In this document: positions 1 through 6,449 of the stretch, piece after piece
Position numbering within the stretch: the first letter of the stretch is position 1
How the letters are laid out: the number at the start of each line of letters is the position of its first letter
From: an uncultured Bacteroidales bacterium
GTDB taxonomy: Bacteria > Bacteroidota > Bacteroidia > Bacteroidales > P3
DNA: 13,134 nt
Assembly: GCA_937901525.1 (NCBI GenBank)
Contig: CALDHX010000057.1
Location: 1 to 13,134 of the forward strand
Direction of reading: 5' to 3'
Translations under genes and position numbers: made by a program
The notes under the pieces: generated by a model
Databases searched by the model: none
What the model saw: the letters and a program-made list of their open reading frames with translations, nothing else
What the model was told of the DNA's origin: nothing

Positions 1-1
1 T

Positions 2-24
2 AAGACAAAGTCCACGTCTTTTTT
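2..24 (+). terminator. Possible weak terminator of a gene upstream of the window
   Basis: A 5-bp stem, AAGAC (2-6) with GTCTT (16-20), encloses a 9-base loop and runs into six T residues (19-24). It could be the 3' end of a transcript entering from the left, but the stem is short and the gene it would serve is outside the window. Confidence 0.3.
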
Positions 25-77
25 AATGTCTTTTCATTAAGCAACAAAAGAATTATTAACAAATAAAATTTAAAAAA

Positions 78-1661
78 ATGAAAAGATTAGTATTATTTAT
101 CTGCACAATCCTATGTGCAAACGTGCTTTTGGCACAATCAAGGTTTTGGATTGATTCGTTGCAATACGAAGTAACATCAATAAATCCAGCAAAAGTAGAA
201 GTTTATGATGCTAATTATTCAATCACAACTGCAATTATTCCTGCGATAGTAACTTATCAAGAAACAACTTATGATGTTACTTCTATTGGAAACAGGGCGT
301 TCTATGATTGCAGTAGTTTAACATCTATTACTATTCCTAATAGTGTTACCTCTATCGGAAACAGTGCGTTCTCTTCTTGCAGAAGTTTAACTTCTGTTAC
401 TATTCCTAATAGTGTTACCTCTGTCGGAAACAGGGCGTTCGAATATTGTAATTTAACATCTGTTACTATACCTAATAGTGTTACTTCTATTGGAGAAGGG
501 GCGTTCGAATATTGTAATTTAACATCTGTTACTATACCTAACAGTGTTACTTCTATTGGAAATTCTGTGTTTCATTCTTGCAGAAATTTAACATCTGTTA
601 CTATACCTAATAGTGTTACTTATATTGGAAATGAGGCGTTCGGATCTTGCAGTAGTTTAACTTCTGTTACTATACCTAATAGTGTTACTTCTATTGGAAA
701 TAGTGCGTTCGGATTTTGCAGTAGTTTAACTTCTGTTACTTTACCTGAAAATGCTACTATTGATAATAGTGCTTTTGACAACGTAGGAACAAGGGTTGTT
801 ATTGATAGTTTAACTTATTCGAGACCTTCTGCATCTCTTATGGTAGGCTTTAATACCTTTAATGTAGGTTTTACTACTTTTTATGTAGGAGATAATGTTT
901 ATCGTAATCCCGTAGTAAATGTAAGTGTTATTGGTTGCGATACAAGAAAAAGTGGTGAAGAAGTAATTCTTTCTTCAATTGAAATTAACGATATGGAACA
1001 CACTATTACTTCTATTGGATTTCAAGCGTTCGCTGGTTGCAGAAGTTTAACTTCTGTTACTATACCTAATAGTGTTACTTCTATTGGAAATAGGGCGTAC
1101 GAATATTGTAGTAGTTTAACATCTGTTACTATTGGTAATAGTGTTACTTCTATTGGATATGAAGCGTTCCTTGAATGCAGTAGTTTAACTTCTATTACTT
1201 TTGGAGAAAGTTTGGCTGAGATTGGAGAGAATGCTTTTGCAACTTCTTCTTTTTTGCAAAATGTTACTTGCTTGGCAACTAATCCGCCGACTCTTGCGGA
1301 CAATACTGTTTTCCCTTATCCTAATATTGCAACATTAACCGTTCCTTGCGGTACGTTGGAGGCTTATTCTGCTCCTACTTCTTTTTGGAATATGTTCTTT
1401 GCAGGTGGGATTGAAGAAGATTGCAGTGGTATTGAACAAGCAGAAGCAGAAAGCATTTCTTTCTTCCCTAATCCAACAAAAAGCGAAATTACTTTCAGTC
1501 AAGCAATAGAAAAAATAGAAGTAATAGACCTAACAGGAAAAACAATCCTTACCTTCACTAATACAAAAACAATAAACATTGAAACCATACCAGTAGGAGC
1601 CTATTATCTAAGACTAACAAACGCAGAAAAAACCTCACTGCAAAAAGTAATTAAACAATAA
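78..1661 (+). CDS. BspA-like leucine-rich-repeat protein with T9SS type A sorting domain
   Basis: This is a predicted secreted or cell-surface protein of 527 residues. Residues 1-20 form a signal peptide (basic start, hydrophobic core, cleavage probably at LLAQ/SR). Residues 68-226 carry seven 22-23-residue repeats of the LRR_5/BspA type (consensus LTSVTIPNSVTSIGNxAF). A non-repeat spacer follows (about 227-310), then three more repeats from residue 311 plus degenerate copies to about 410. The C-terminal 65 residues (from about 462) are a type A Por secretion sorting domain: FFPNPTKSEITF, a V-DLTGK turn, GAYYLRLTNAEKTSLQKV and a basic end. In Bacteroidota such domains direct outer-membrane export by T9SS and surface anchoring. 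BspA-like proteins are often adhesins, but the ligand here is unknown. The ATG is followed directly by the signal peptide and preceded by an A-rich leader. No clear TAnnTTTG promoter was found in the 77 bases upstream. A hairpin terminator lies 10 bases after the stop. Confidence 0.93.
   Translation: MKRLVLFICTILCANVLLAQSRFWIDSLQYEVTSINPAKVEVYDANYSITTAIIPAIVTYQETTYDVTSIGNRAFYDCSSLTSITIPNSVTSIGNSAFSSCRSLTSVTIPNSVTSVGNRAFEYCNLTSVTIPNSVTSIGEGAFEYCNLTSVTIPNSVTSIGNSVFHSCRNLTSVTIPNSVTYIGNEAFGSCSSLTSVTIPNSVTSIGNSAFGFCSSLTSVTLPENATIDNSAFDNVGTRVVIDSLTYSRPSASLMVGFNTFNVGFTTFYVGDNVYRNPVVNVSVIGCDTRKSGEEVILSSIEINDMEHTITSIGFQAFAGCRSLTSVTIPNSVTSIGNRAYEYCSSLTSVTIGNSVTSIGYEAFLECSSLTSITFGESLAEIGENAFATSSFLQNVTCLATNPPTLADNTVFPYPNIATLTVPCGTLEAYSAPTSFWNMFFAGGIEEDCSGIEQAEAESISFFPNPTKSEITFSQAIEKIEVIDLTGKTILTFTNTKTINIETIPVGAYYLRLTNAEKTSLQKVIKQ
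279..755 (+). repeat. First tandem LRR-coding array (7 units of 66-69 bp)
   Basis: Seven head-to-tail units start at 279, 348, 417, 483, 549, 618 and 687. Five are 69 bp (23 residues). Two adjacent units (417-548) are 66 bp because CSSL or CRSL is replaced by CNL. Those two are almost identical over the EYCNLTSVTIPNSV segment, as expected from a recent unit duplication. The repeats are coding, in frame, and form the leucine-rich-repeat solenoid. Confidence 0.9.
1008..1214 (+). repeat. Second tandem LRR-coding array (3 units of 69 bp)
   Basis: Three 69-bp units start at 1008, 1077 and 1146, followed by a degenerate unit (AEIGENAF). They share the first array's DNA consensus, including an almost identical stretch around acttctgttactataccta. 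The 250-bp spacer between the arrays encodes no recognisable repeat. Confidence 0.88.
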
Positions 1662-1670
1662 AATAAAAAA

Positions 1671-1710
1671 ACGAGGGCGAAATTTTAATTAGTTTCGCCC
1701 TCGTTATTTT
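1671..1710 (+). terminator. Strong hairpin terminator, apparently bidirectional
   Basis: A perfect 12-bp stem pairs ACGAGGGCGAAA (1671-1682) with TTTCGCCCTCGT (1693-1704) around a 10-base loop. On the plus strand it is followed by TATTTT. On the minus strand it is followed by a T-run (complement of the A-run at 1665-1670). It therefore fits termination of the LRR gene and also, before the IS insertion, of the convergent BRO-N gene. Confidence 0.88.
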
Positions 1711-1718
1711 CTGCAATA

Positions 1719-1744
1719 TGTCTAGTACTAAAATAGCGTTACAA
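1719..1744 (+). repeat. IS left terminal inverted repeat (IRL)
   Basis: The repeat runs from TGTCTAGTACTAAAA to GCGTTACAA. It matches the reverse complement of 3075-3100 at 22 of 26 positions, and the inner GCGTTACAA is identical. Confidence 0.92.
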
Positions 1745-1760
1745 TAAAAGAGTAACGAAA

Positions 1761-2195
1761 ATGGAAATAACAGGGAACAAGTATGTTAAACGTACACAAC
1801 GAGATTATTCAATGCCTTTTAAGTTGGCAATAGTTCAAGAAGTAGAACGTACAGGCATAGGGGTATGTGCCATTGCAAGAAAATATGGCATACAAAGTGA
1901 AAGTACAGTTACCGCTTGGTTGCGAAAATATGGTAACTTTGACATCTCAAATAAAACACATCAAACCATGGAACAAAGCAAAGAACAAAAATTGATGGAA
2001 TTAGAAGAGCGAGTACGCTTTCTTGAACGTCAAAATAGCAGGCTTCAAGATGAATTAGAAAAGAAAGACCATAAAGTTGCATTTTTTGATATGATGATTG
2101 ATATGGCAGAAAAAGAGTTTAAAATAGACATTAAAAAAAACTACTCAGCCGAGCAATCAAACAATACAAAGAAGAAAAAGAAATGCCAATTATAG
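1761..2195 (+). CDS. IS3-family OrfA (HTH protein, N-terminal part of transposase)
   Basis: This 144-residue protein provides the DNA-binding and multimerisation part of the transposase. Residues about 15-60 form a helix-turn-helix of the HTH_Tnp_1/IS3 type (PFKLAIVQEVERTG, IARKYGI, VTAWLRKYG). Residues about 75-105 form a leucine-zipper-like coiled coil (ELEERVRFLERQNSRLQDEL). These domains normally recognise the inverted repeats. Read alone, the frame ends at 2195, 13 bases into orfB. A fraction of ribosomes should shift at 2135-2141 after 127 codons to make the OrfAB fusion, while unshifted OrfA normally acts as an inhibitor. The start is the first ATG after the left inverted repeat. No Shine-Dalgarno sequence is evident. 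Confidence 0.93.
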   Translation: MEITGNKYVKRTQRDYSMPFKLAIVQEVERTGIGVCAIARKYGIQSESTVTAWLRKYGNFDISNKTHQTMEQSKEQKLMELEERVRFLERQNSRLQDELEKKDHKVAFFDMMIDMAEKEFKIDIKKNYSAEQSNNTKKKKKCQL

Positions 2196-2215
2196 AACTT
2201 TGTGGATTGCTCGGC
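2135..2215 (+). promoter_or_regulatory. Programmed -1 ribosomal frameshift signal of the IS
   Basis: The slippery heptamer A AAA AAC (2135-2141) lies in the correct phase of orfA (codons AAA at 2136 and AAC at 2139). A 6-base spacer follows, then GCCGAGCAATC (2148-2158), which pairs perfectly over 11 bp with GATTGCTCGGC (2205-2215). The orfB frame is open upstream exactly to the heptamer (TAA at 2132-2134 lies just before it). A shift here gives an OrfAB fusion of about 433 residues. The orfB ATG (2183) and orfA stop lie in the loop. Confidence 0.9.
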
Positions 2216-3061
2216 GTAAGCAGGCAAAAATATTATCGTTCTCAATGGAGTATAAGCAAGAAACAATATATAGCCAGCATTGTGGTGTCAAAAGTAAATA
2301 ATATACGCATACAACAACCACGCATTGGTACACGCAAGTTATATTATATTTTACAACCAACATTAGAAGAACTACATGTCGGCAGAGATAGACTATTTGA
2401 TATACTACGCGCTAATCATTTACTTATAAAGCCATTGCGTTCATATCACAAAACTACTAATTCACTTCATAGATTTAGGAAACATAAAAATATCATAGCA
2501 AATATGAAGATAACAAGACCAGAACAAGTTTGGGTATCCGACATAACATATATCGGACAACGTAATAATCACATGTATTTATCACTTATTACAGATGCTT
2601 ATTCAAAGAAGATAGTAGGATATGACTTATCGTCAAATTTAAGTACAGATGGATCATTACGAGCCTTACAAATGGCTGTTTCAAATAGAAACTATCCAAC
2701 AAAGCCATTGATACATCACTCTGATAGAGGAATACAATATTGCAGCGATATATATCAACAAGCACTTACAAAAAATAACATTCAAACAAGTATGACAGAA
2801 AGCTATGACCCATATGCAAATGCTATTGCTGAACGAGTGAATGGTATTTTAAAACAAGAGTTTTTATTAGAAAAATATAATCTTTCATTAGAGACGATGA
2901 AAAAGGTTATAAAAGATGTTGTATTGATTTATAATGAACAAAGACCGCATTTCTCATGTGGATACTTAACTCCTTCACAAATGCATAAACAAAGTAAATT
3001 AAAAATCAAATCGTATAAAAAATTACAGACAAAGATACATGTGCCTTTGTCTGTAATTTAA
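2183..3061 (+). CDS. IS3-family OrfB (DDE transposase catalytic domain)
   Basis: This is the integrase-like catalytic part of the transposase, 292 residues from ATG 2183. It is more probably made mainly as an OrfAB fusion read from 2141. The N-terminal region (ELCGLLGVSRQKYYR, then an HTH_21-like segment with RIGTRKLY) precedes an rve/RNase-H-fold core. The DDE triad is visible as D120 (VWVSDITYIG), D181 (HHSDRGIQY) and E217 (NAIAERVNG), with exactly 35 residues between the second Asp and the Glu, as in IS3 enzymes. The YNEQRPH motif near the C-terminus is also typical. It catalyses copy-out/paste-in transposition of the element. It overlaps orfA by 13 bases in the -1 frame, and no disruption is seen. 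Confidence 0.95.
   Translation: MPIIELCGLLGVSRQKYYRSQWSISKKQYIASIVVSKVNNIRIQQPRIGTRKLYYILQPTLEELHVGRDRLFDILRANHLLIKPLRSYHKTTNSLHRFRKHKNIIANMKITRPEQVWVSDITYIGQRNNHMYLSLITDAYSKKIVGYDLSSNLSTDGSLRALQMAVSNRNYPTKPLIHHSDRGIQYCSDIYQQALTKNNIQTSMTESYDPYANAIAERVNGILKQEFLLEKYNLSLETMKKVIKDVVLIYNEQRPHFSCGYLTPSQMHKQSKLKIKSYKKLQTKIHVPLSVI
3017..3059 (-). terminator. Long hairpin with minus-strand T-run inside the 3' end of orfB
   Basis: A perfect 15-bp inverted repeat (3020-3034 with 3045-3059, core ACAGACAAAG / CTTTGTCTGT) encloses a 10-base loop. The six A residues at 3017-3022 make a T-run only on the minus strand. The structure therefore fits an intrinsic terminator for leftward transcription entering the IS from outside. 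It overlaps the last orfB codons. Confidence 0.6.
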
Positions 3062-3074
3062 AATTTAACTAATT

Positions 3075-3100
3075 TTGTAACGCTTATTTAGGACTAGTCA
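3075..3100 (-). repeat. IS right terminal inverted repeat (IRR)
   Basis: Read on the minus strand, the repeat begins TGACTAGTCCTAAA and ends GCGTTACAA, mirroring the left end with four mismatches. Its outermost bases are used as codons by the BRO-N gene: ...ATT GAC TAG, where GAC and the stop TAG are IS sequence. Confidence 0.92.
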
Positions 3101-3921
3101 ATAAGATAATCGCTTGCTTTTTTATTGGAAATTATAGTCTTTCCTAATTGTTTTTCTAATTGATTCCTGGCAACTTTTGCTACATTTCCGCCGTCTTTTG
3201 CTATGTGTTTTTGTTCAAGGAAGCCTTTTGGATTACGTTGCTTTGAGAGTTCTGTTGCAGAAGCTTCGGCTAATGAGTTTAAGGCTATTTCAAGGTTTGT
3301 CATGTTGTCTCGAAGATTTTCTTTTTTTAAGCCTTTTAATCTTTTATAGTCTTTTGTAGTAAGCCCACTCCATTCTTTTGTTATAATATCCGTTAAAGAA
3401 GCATACTCTATTCCGAATTTCACTCCTGTTCTTTGCCACTCATCTGTTAGTTCTTTTCTTATCTCAATAGATTTAATGCGTTGATTTATCCAAGCATCGG
3501 AATATCCTAAACGTTTATAGTCTATCATTGCTTGCTCAATAGAAAGTTCGGGATCTTGCATTTGGTCTAAACGCAGGCTTGCAACTTGTGCCATCCATTG
3601 TTTAAACGGCTCTGCTTTTGGTGAAGGGATAGATTGAATAATACGAAACAATTGTTCTGTATCTGCGACATCAGTTTTTCTCATCTTTCCATCTGCTGCA
3701 CGCATTTTGAACTGGTTACAATTTGTAACCGTTTCGTTGCCTTCTGCTATTAAACGAGTTTTAAGAACTTTCCAATAATTTCTTGCAGTTTGATAATTTT
3801 TACTTTCAGTCAAAATCTCTACTACATCTATTATTGAAAAATACCATTTTTCTTGTTCTTCGTCCCAAATTGTTCTAACTTTCTTTTCTTCAAAAAGTTT
3901 TATAGATTCTTTATTATTCAT
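3094..3921 (-). CDS. BRO-N / DinD-like (phage antirepressor-type) protein, C-terminus altered by the IS
   Basis: The protein has 275 residues from ATG 3921, giving MNNKESIKLFEEKKVRTIWDE. A TTG three codons upstream (3930) would also be in frame, but the ATG start matches the family's usual N-terminus. The N-terminal third is a BRO-N domain (WYFSIIDVVEIL, YWKVLKTRL, LFRIIQSIPSPKAEPFKQWMA). The rest matches proteins annotated as BRO family, phage antirepressor or DNA-damage-inducible protein D (LTDEWQRTGVKFGIEYA, YKRLKGLKKENLRDNMTNLE). BRO-N domains bind DNA, but the cellular role is not established. The stop codon and preceding Asp come from the IS right end. Without the IS, the frame would end ...DYLIAENNEGETN with TAA at 1685-1687, so about nine residues were lost or replaced. 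The core domain is intact and function may persist. It lies 18 bases after the hydrogenase-like gene on the same strand, so co-transcription is likely. Confidence 0.88.
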   Translation of the reverse strand: MNNKESIKLFEEKKVRTIWDEEQEKWYFSIIDVVEILTESKNYQTARNYWKVLKTRLIAEGNETVTNCNQFKMRAADGKMRKTDVADTEQLFRIIQSIPSPKAEPFKQWMAQVASLRLDQMQDPELSIEQAMIDYKRLGYSDAWINQRIKSIEIRKELTDEWQRTGVKFGIEYASLTDIITKEWSGLTTKDYKRLKGLKKENLRDNMTNLEIALNSLAEASATELSKQRNPKGFLEQKHIAKDGGNVAKVARNQLEKQLGKTIISNKKASDYLID

Positions 3922-3939
3922 ATCACCCAAATTTAGTCT

Positions 3940-5802
3940 TTACTTTTGTCCTATTTGTTCTTTATAGGTTTTGATAATTGAGTTAAGCATTTTTTCGGTT
4001 TTTGCAGCTCCTTCTCCGAGAATGAAGCCTATTTGTTGGACTTGAAGAAGATTTTCTTTTATTACGTCATTTACTCTGTGGATTATTTCTTCTGGACGCT
4101 CTTCTTCGTTGTAAAGATTTCTAAATATTATGCAGGCTGATTTGTTTTCTACAAGTGAGAATATTGACACATTGATAAATCTTCCGTTATAATCGAAATC
4201 TTTGTTCATTATGTCTTGTGAGTTTTTTAAGACGTATTCTAATTGTAAGAAAATCTCTTCTGGAAGCAAAGATTTGGCGTTTGCTCCAATCAATCCTGGG
4301 ATTATTTCATCAATTTCTTTTGCATCTTCTCCTAAAATATCGATAAATCCACTGTTTGAATCGGTTATTTTTAAATCTGCGTTCACAATCGCAATTCCGG
4401 GATTGATATGATGAATCAAAGAACTTAAAGAAGAAGTTAATTCGTGATTATTGAGAAGTTGAATGTTTAAGTTTTCTTCTAAAATGTTGTATTTATTTTG
4501 CAAGTCTATTAGTTCTGATTTTGCAAGCTTTAGTTTGTCGTTAGATATTCTTGAATCTTTTCTTGCAAACGAAAAACACATATCGGCAGAGGCTATTCCT
4601 TGTGCGATAGCGGTTGCTAAATCTTGACAAGTCTCATATCCGCACGCCTTACAGTCTATGTTTCTTCCTGCAAATTGCTTTCCTAATTCTGCAAAGGCTT
4701 GTTCAATTTTTTCTTCGTTAGGAATAGGTAGTGTTTTGTCGTTATTTTTGTAGAAAGCAACTAAGTCCGATATGTTTTCAAATTGATTCAAATGTTTATT
4801 CCATTCTTCTTTGTCTAAGGTGTTGATTTTTTTGTCGGCATATTTTAAAACTAAGTTGTGTCTTAGGAATTTCTCTCCCTTAGAGCAACCGTGTGCCATT
4901 AAACAGCCTTTACAAAAATAGATATTGAAGTGAGTGTTAAATTCGTTTCCGTGTTTTGCAAATTGTTTCAATACATCTATTGCGTCTTTTTTGCCTTCAA
5001 CGCTTAGAATGTGATTGTCGGAAGGTGAACACGAAAGACCGCAAGCCTCAACAAAGCCTTCCGAAATAGGATATAAAGAACCTTTGTAGCCGTGTGGTGC
5101 ATCAAATTCTGAAAATTCAACAGATTCTTCTTTTATTTTATATTTTTCAAACAATTCTCTTAGTTCAAGGAAAGATAAAAATGCATCTAATTTAGCTCCT
5201 TTTTCATATCTGTTGTTGTCTTTTTTCAATCCTAAGCAGGGTGTTATGTTTACTACTTTTATGTCTTCACCATACATTTTTTTTACAACAGAGCAACAAG
5301 CAATTGCAGGAGGTACAATAGGGGATAGGTTGTTTACTAAATCGGGTTGATACTTTTCTATATACATATTATTAACCGGGCAATGAGAACTTATATAACT
5401 CTTGCCTTTGTAGCCATTGCAAAGATTAGCAAACTTATTGCTGACTAAATCTACTCCAAAACTCACCTCGCAAACATAATCAAAACCTAATTTTCTAATC
5501 ATGCTGACAAATTTCCTATAATCTCTTACATCAGAAAACTCGCCTGCTATGCTTGGATCGCATATTGCTGCAACTTTTGCTTGTGAATGTAGAATTTCTT
5601 CAACGATTTCTATATTGCTTATCAATTCAATTGCAGAATAGGAGCAAGCCTCCAAACAATTTCCGCAAGCAATACAATTTTCTTCTACTATATGGGGTTT
5701 GTGATCGTTATCTTTAACTTGAATAGCCTTTACAGGACAAGCCCTAACGCAACCATAGCACGCAACACATTTGTTACTATTTAATTTTAGTACAGCATTC
5801 AT
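3940..5802 (-). CDS. Sensory-type [FeFe]-hydrogenase-like protein: 2x[4Fe-4S] + H-domain + Fe-S module + PAS
   Basis: This 620-residue soluble multi-cofactor protein has a bacterial ferredoxin pair (C12/C15/C18/C22 and C43/C46/C49/C53) and a hydrogenase large-subunit-like domain (about 70-365). A CX2CX4CX16C iron-sulfur module (C384, C387, C392, C409) follows, then a short coiled coil (about 420-455), a PAS domain (about 460-565) and a helical tail (EEIIHRVNDVIKENLLQVQQIGFILGEG). H-domain signatures are recognisable but divergent: SSHCP (C141) replaces TSCCP, so the proton-relay Cys is His140; TPCLGLKK (C189) is the second motif; FCKGC (C297, C300) with C306 is the third. This layout matches PAS-linked, putatively H2/redox-sensing members (HydS-like) rather than a catabolic hydrogenase, though catalysis cannot be excluded. 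Such genes often neighbour a SpoIIE-type phosphatase; here the next gene is BRO-N. It has its own promoter. Confidence 0.85.
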   Translation of the reverse strand: MNAVLKLNSNKCVACYGCVRACPVKAIQVKDNDHKPHIVEENCIACGNCLEACSYSAIELISNIEIVEEILHSQAKVAAICDPSIAGEFSDVRDYRKFVSMIRKLGFDYVCEVSFGVDLVSNKFANLCNGYKGKSYISSHCPVNNMYIEKYQPDLVNNLSPIVPPAIACCSVVKKMYGEDIKVVNITPCLGLKKDNNRYEKGAKLDAFLSFLELRELFEKYKIKEESVEFSEFDAPHGYKGSLYPISEGFVEACGLSCSPSDNHILSVEGKKDAIDVLKQFAKHGNEFNTHFNIYFCKGCLMAHGCSKGEKFLRHNLVLKYADKKINTLDKEEWNKHLNQFENISDLVAFYKNNDKTLPIPNEEKIEQAFAELGKQFAGRNIDCKACGYETCQDLATAIAQGIASADMCFSFARKDSRISNDKLKLAKSELIDLQNKYNILEENLNIQLLNNHELTSSLSSLIHHINPGIAIVNADLKITDSNSGFIDILGEDAKEIDEIIPGLIGANAKSLLPEEIFLQLEYVLKNSQDIMNKDFDYNGRFINVSIFSLVENKSACIIFRNLYNEEERPEEIIHRVNDVIKENLLQVQQIGFILGEGAAKTEKMLNSIIKTYKEQIGQK

Positions 5803-5828
5803 AATAAATATGTATATAAAAAACTTGT

Positions 5829-5859
5829 CAAAACTACACTTTTTTTTCTTTTCTGCAAA
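5829..5859 (-). promoter_or_regulatory. Bacteroidota promoter of the hydrogenase-like gene
   Basis: On the minus strand, TTTG (5856-5859) is separated by exactly 19 bases from TAGTTTTG (5829-5836). This matches the Bacteroidota consensus TTTG-N19-TAnnTTTG. Transcription would begin near 5822, leaving a leader of about 20 bases before the ATG at 5802. Confidence 0.75.
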
Positions 5860-5910
5860 ACAAAAGTAAAAAAACTGTGTTTATATTTTAGTTTTGAAAA
5901 GAAAAATTCA

Positions 5911-5918
5911 TAACTTTG
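5911..5918 (+). promoter_or_regulatory. Promoter -7 element (TAACTTTG) of the small secreted-protein gene
   Basis: TAACTTTG matches the Bacteroidota -7 box TAnnTTTG and predicts a start near 5925, about 19 bases before the ATG at 5944. The -33 region (about 5887-5891, TTTAG) is only a weak match. A better TTTG at 5893-5896 is too close (14 bases). Confidence 0.55.
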
Positions 5919-5943
5919 CAAGTCGAAGAGAGTTAAAAACAAA

Positions 5944-6324
5944 ATGAAACAAAAATTGTTATATAAATTATTGTTGTTTTTTGTGCTGTTTGTGATTTGT
6001 TTGTTCAATTCACAAACAATAGGTAATTCTTTCTCTGTACAAGGCACTCCTTCAAGCATTGTTCGTTTAAAAATATCAAAATCTATAAAAGATGTAAGAC
6101 ATAATAATATTACTTCGTCTCATCAAAATCAAAATAAGCAAATGGAATTAGTGATTTCCGAAAGCAGACACGGCTTAGGAGGTCCTTTATACAAATATAA
6201 TTCTTGTGCACAACAAAATAAAATCAACAAATATGAACAAACAACGGCTTTATGTTGTAAGATAAAAAATATAGATAAAGCAATTTGTCAAAATACTACT
6301 ACAAGGCAAGTGTTGAGGATATAG
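5944..6324 (+). CDS. Small secreted or membrane-anchored protein of unknown function
   Basis: This 126-residue protein is not recognised. It opens with a basic start (MKQKLLYK) and a strong hydrophobic stretch (residues 8-22, LLLFFVLFVICLF) that could be an uncleaved anchor or a signal peptide. The remainder is polar and Asn/Gln/Lys-rich, with three or four cysteines (NSCAQQ, ALCCKI, AICQN). It is supported as a real transcription unit by a TAACTTTG promoter box 26 bases upstream and a strong terminator 80 bases downstream, and it lies alone between divergent and co-directional neighbours. No domain, lipobox or sorting signal is evident. The ATG at 5944 follows an A-rich leader. The exact frame is moderately certain, since codon composition alone cannot prove expression. 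The promoter-terminator pair could instead serve a non-coding transcript. Confidence 0.55.
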   Translation: MKQKLLYKLLLFFVLFVICLFNSQTIGNSFSVQGTPSSIVRLKISKSIKDVRHNNITSSHQNQNKQMELVISESRHGLGGPLYKYNSCAQQNKINKYEQTTALCCKIKNIDKAICQNTTTRQVLRI

Positions 6325-6404
6325 AATATCGTATTTTGATAATTCTTTTTAACAATTTAACAAAAAAAACTTGGGACAAAATAGCGAAAGCTATACAAAT
6401 ATAT

Positions 6405-6449
6405 AAGGGTGCAAATGCTAAATTAAGTTTTGCACCCTTTATTTTTTTT
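6405..6449 (+). terminator. Intrinsic terminator after the small secreted-protein gene
   Basis: An 11-bp perfect stem, AAGGGTGCAAA (6405-6415) with TTTGCACCCTT (6429-6439), encloses a 13-base loop. It is followed by TAT and then seven more T residues to 6449. Confidence 0.88.

Larger units (their letters stand above)
1719..3100 (+). mobile_element. Complete IS3-family insertion sequence, 1382 bp
   Basis: The element is bounded by 26-bp imperfect inverted repeats (22 of 26 matching) that start with TG and end with CA. It is flanked on both sides by the 3-bp direct repeat ATA (1716-1718 and 3101-3103), a length normal for IS3-family target duplication. It carries orfA and orfB in overlapping frames with a -1 frameshift signal and an intact DDE catalytic triad. 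Both reading frames are undamaged, so the copy looks recent and probably active. It lies between convergent genes and supplies the stop codon of the BRO-N gene to its right. Confidence 0.95.

Noticed and set aside
279..1214. Regular 66-69-bp direct repeats resembling a repeat array such as CRISPR
   Set aside because: The repeats are contiguous, in frame and encode an LRR consensus. There are no unique spacers of constant length and no cas genes.
1022..1303. Minus-strand frame within the LRR gene
   Set aside because: It is the antisense of the repeats and produces an artificial repeat protein with no signal or promoter.
3922..3930. TTG start (3930) for the BRO-N gene
   Set aside because: The in-frame ATG at 3921 gives the family-like MNNKESIKLFEEK start. 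The upstream codons add only GD before it.
3928..3935. TAAATTTG on the minus strand just before the BRO-N ATG, resembling a -7 box
   Set aside because: It would place the transcription start at the ATG itself, and no TTTG-like -33 element lies upstream. It is probably chance, with the gene read from the hydrogenase promoter.
5799..6059. Minus-strand frame overlapping the divergent promoter region
   Set aside because: It is a complement of the signal-peptide coding region and low-complexity promoter DNA. It would span both divergent promoters.
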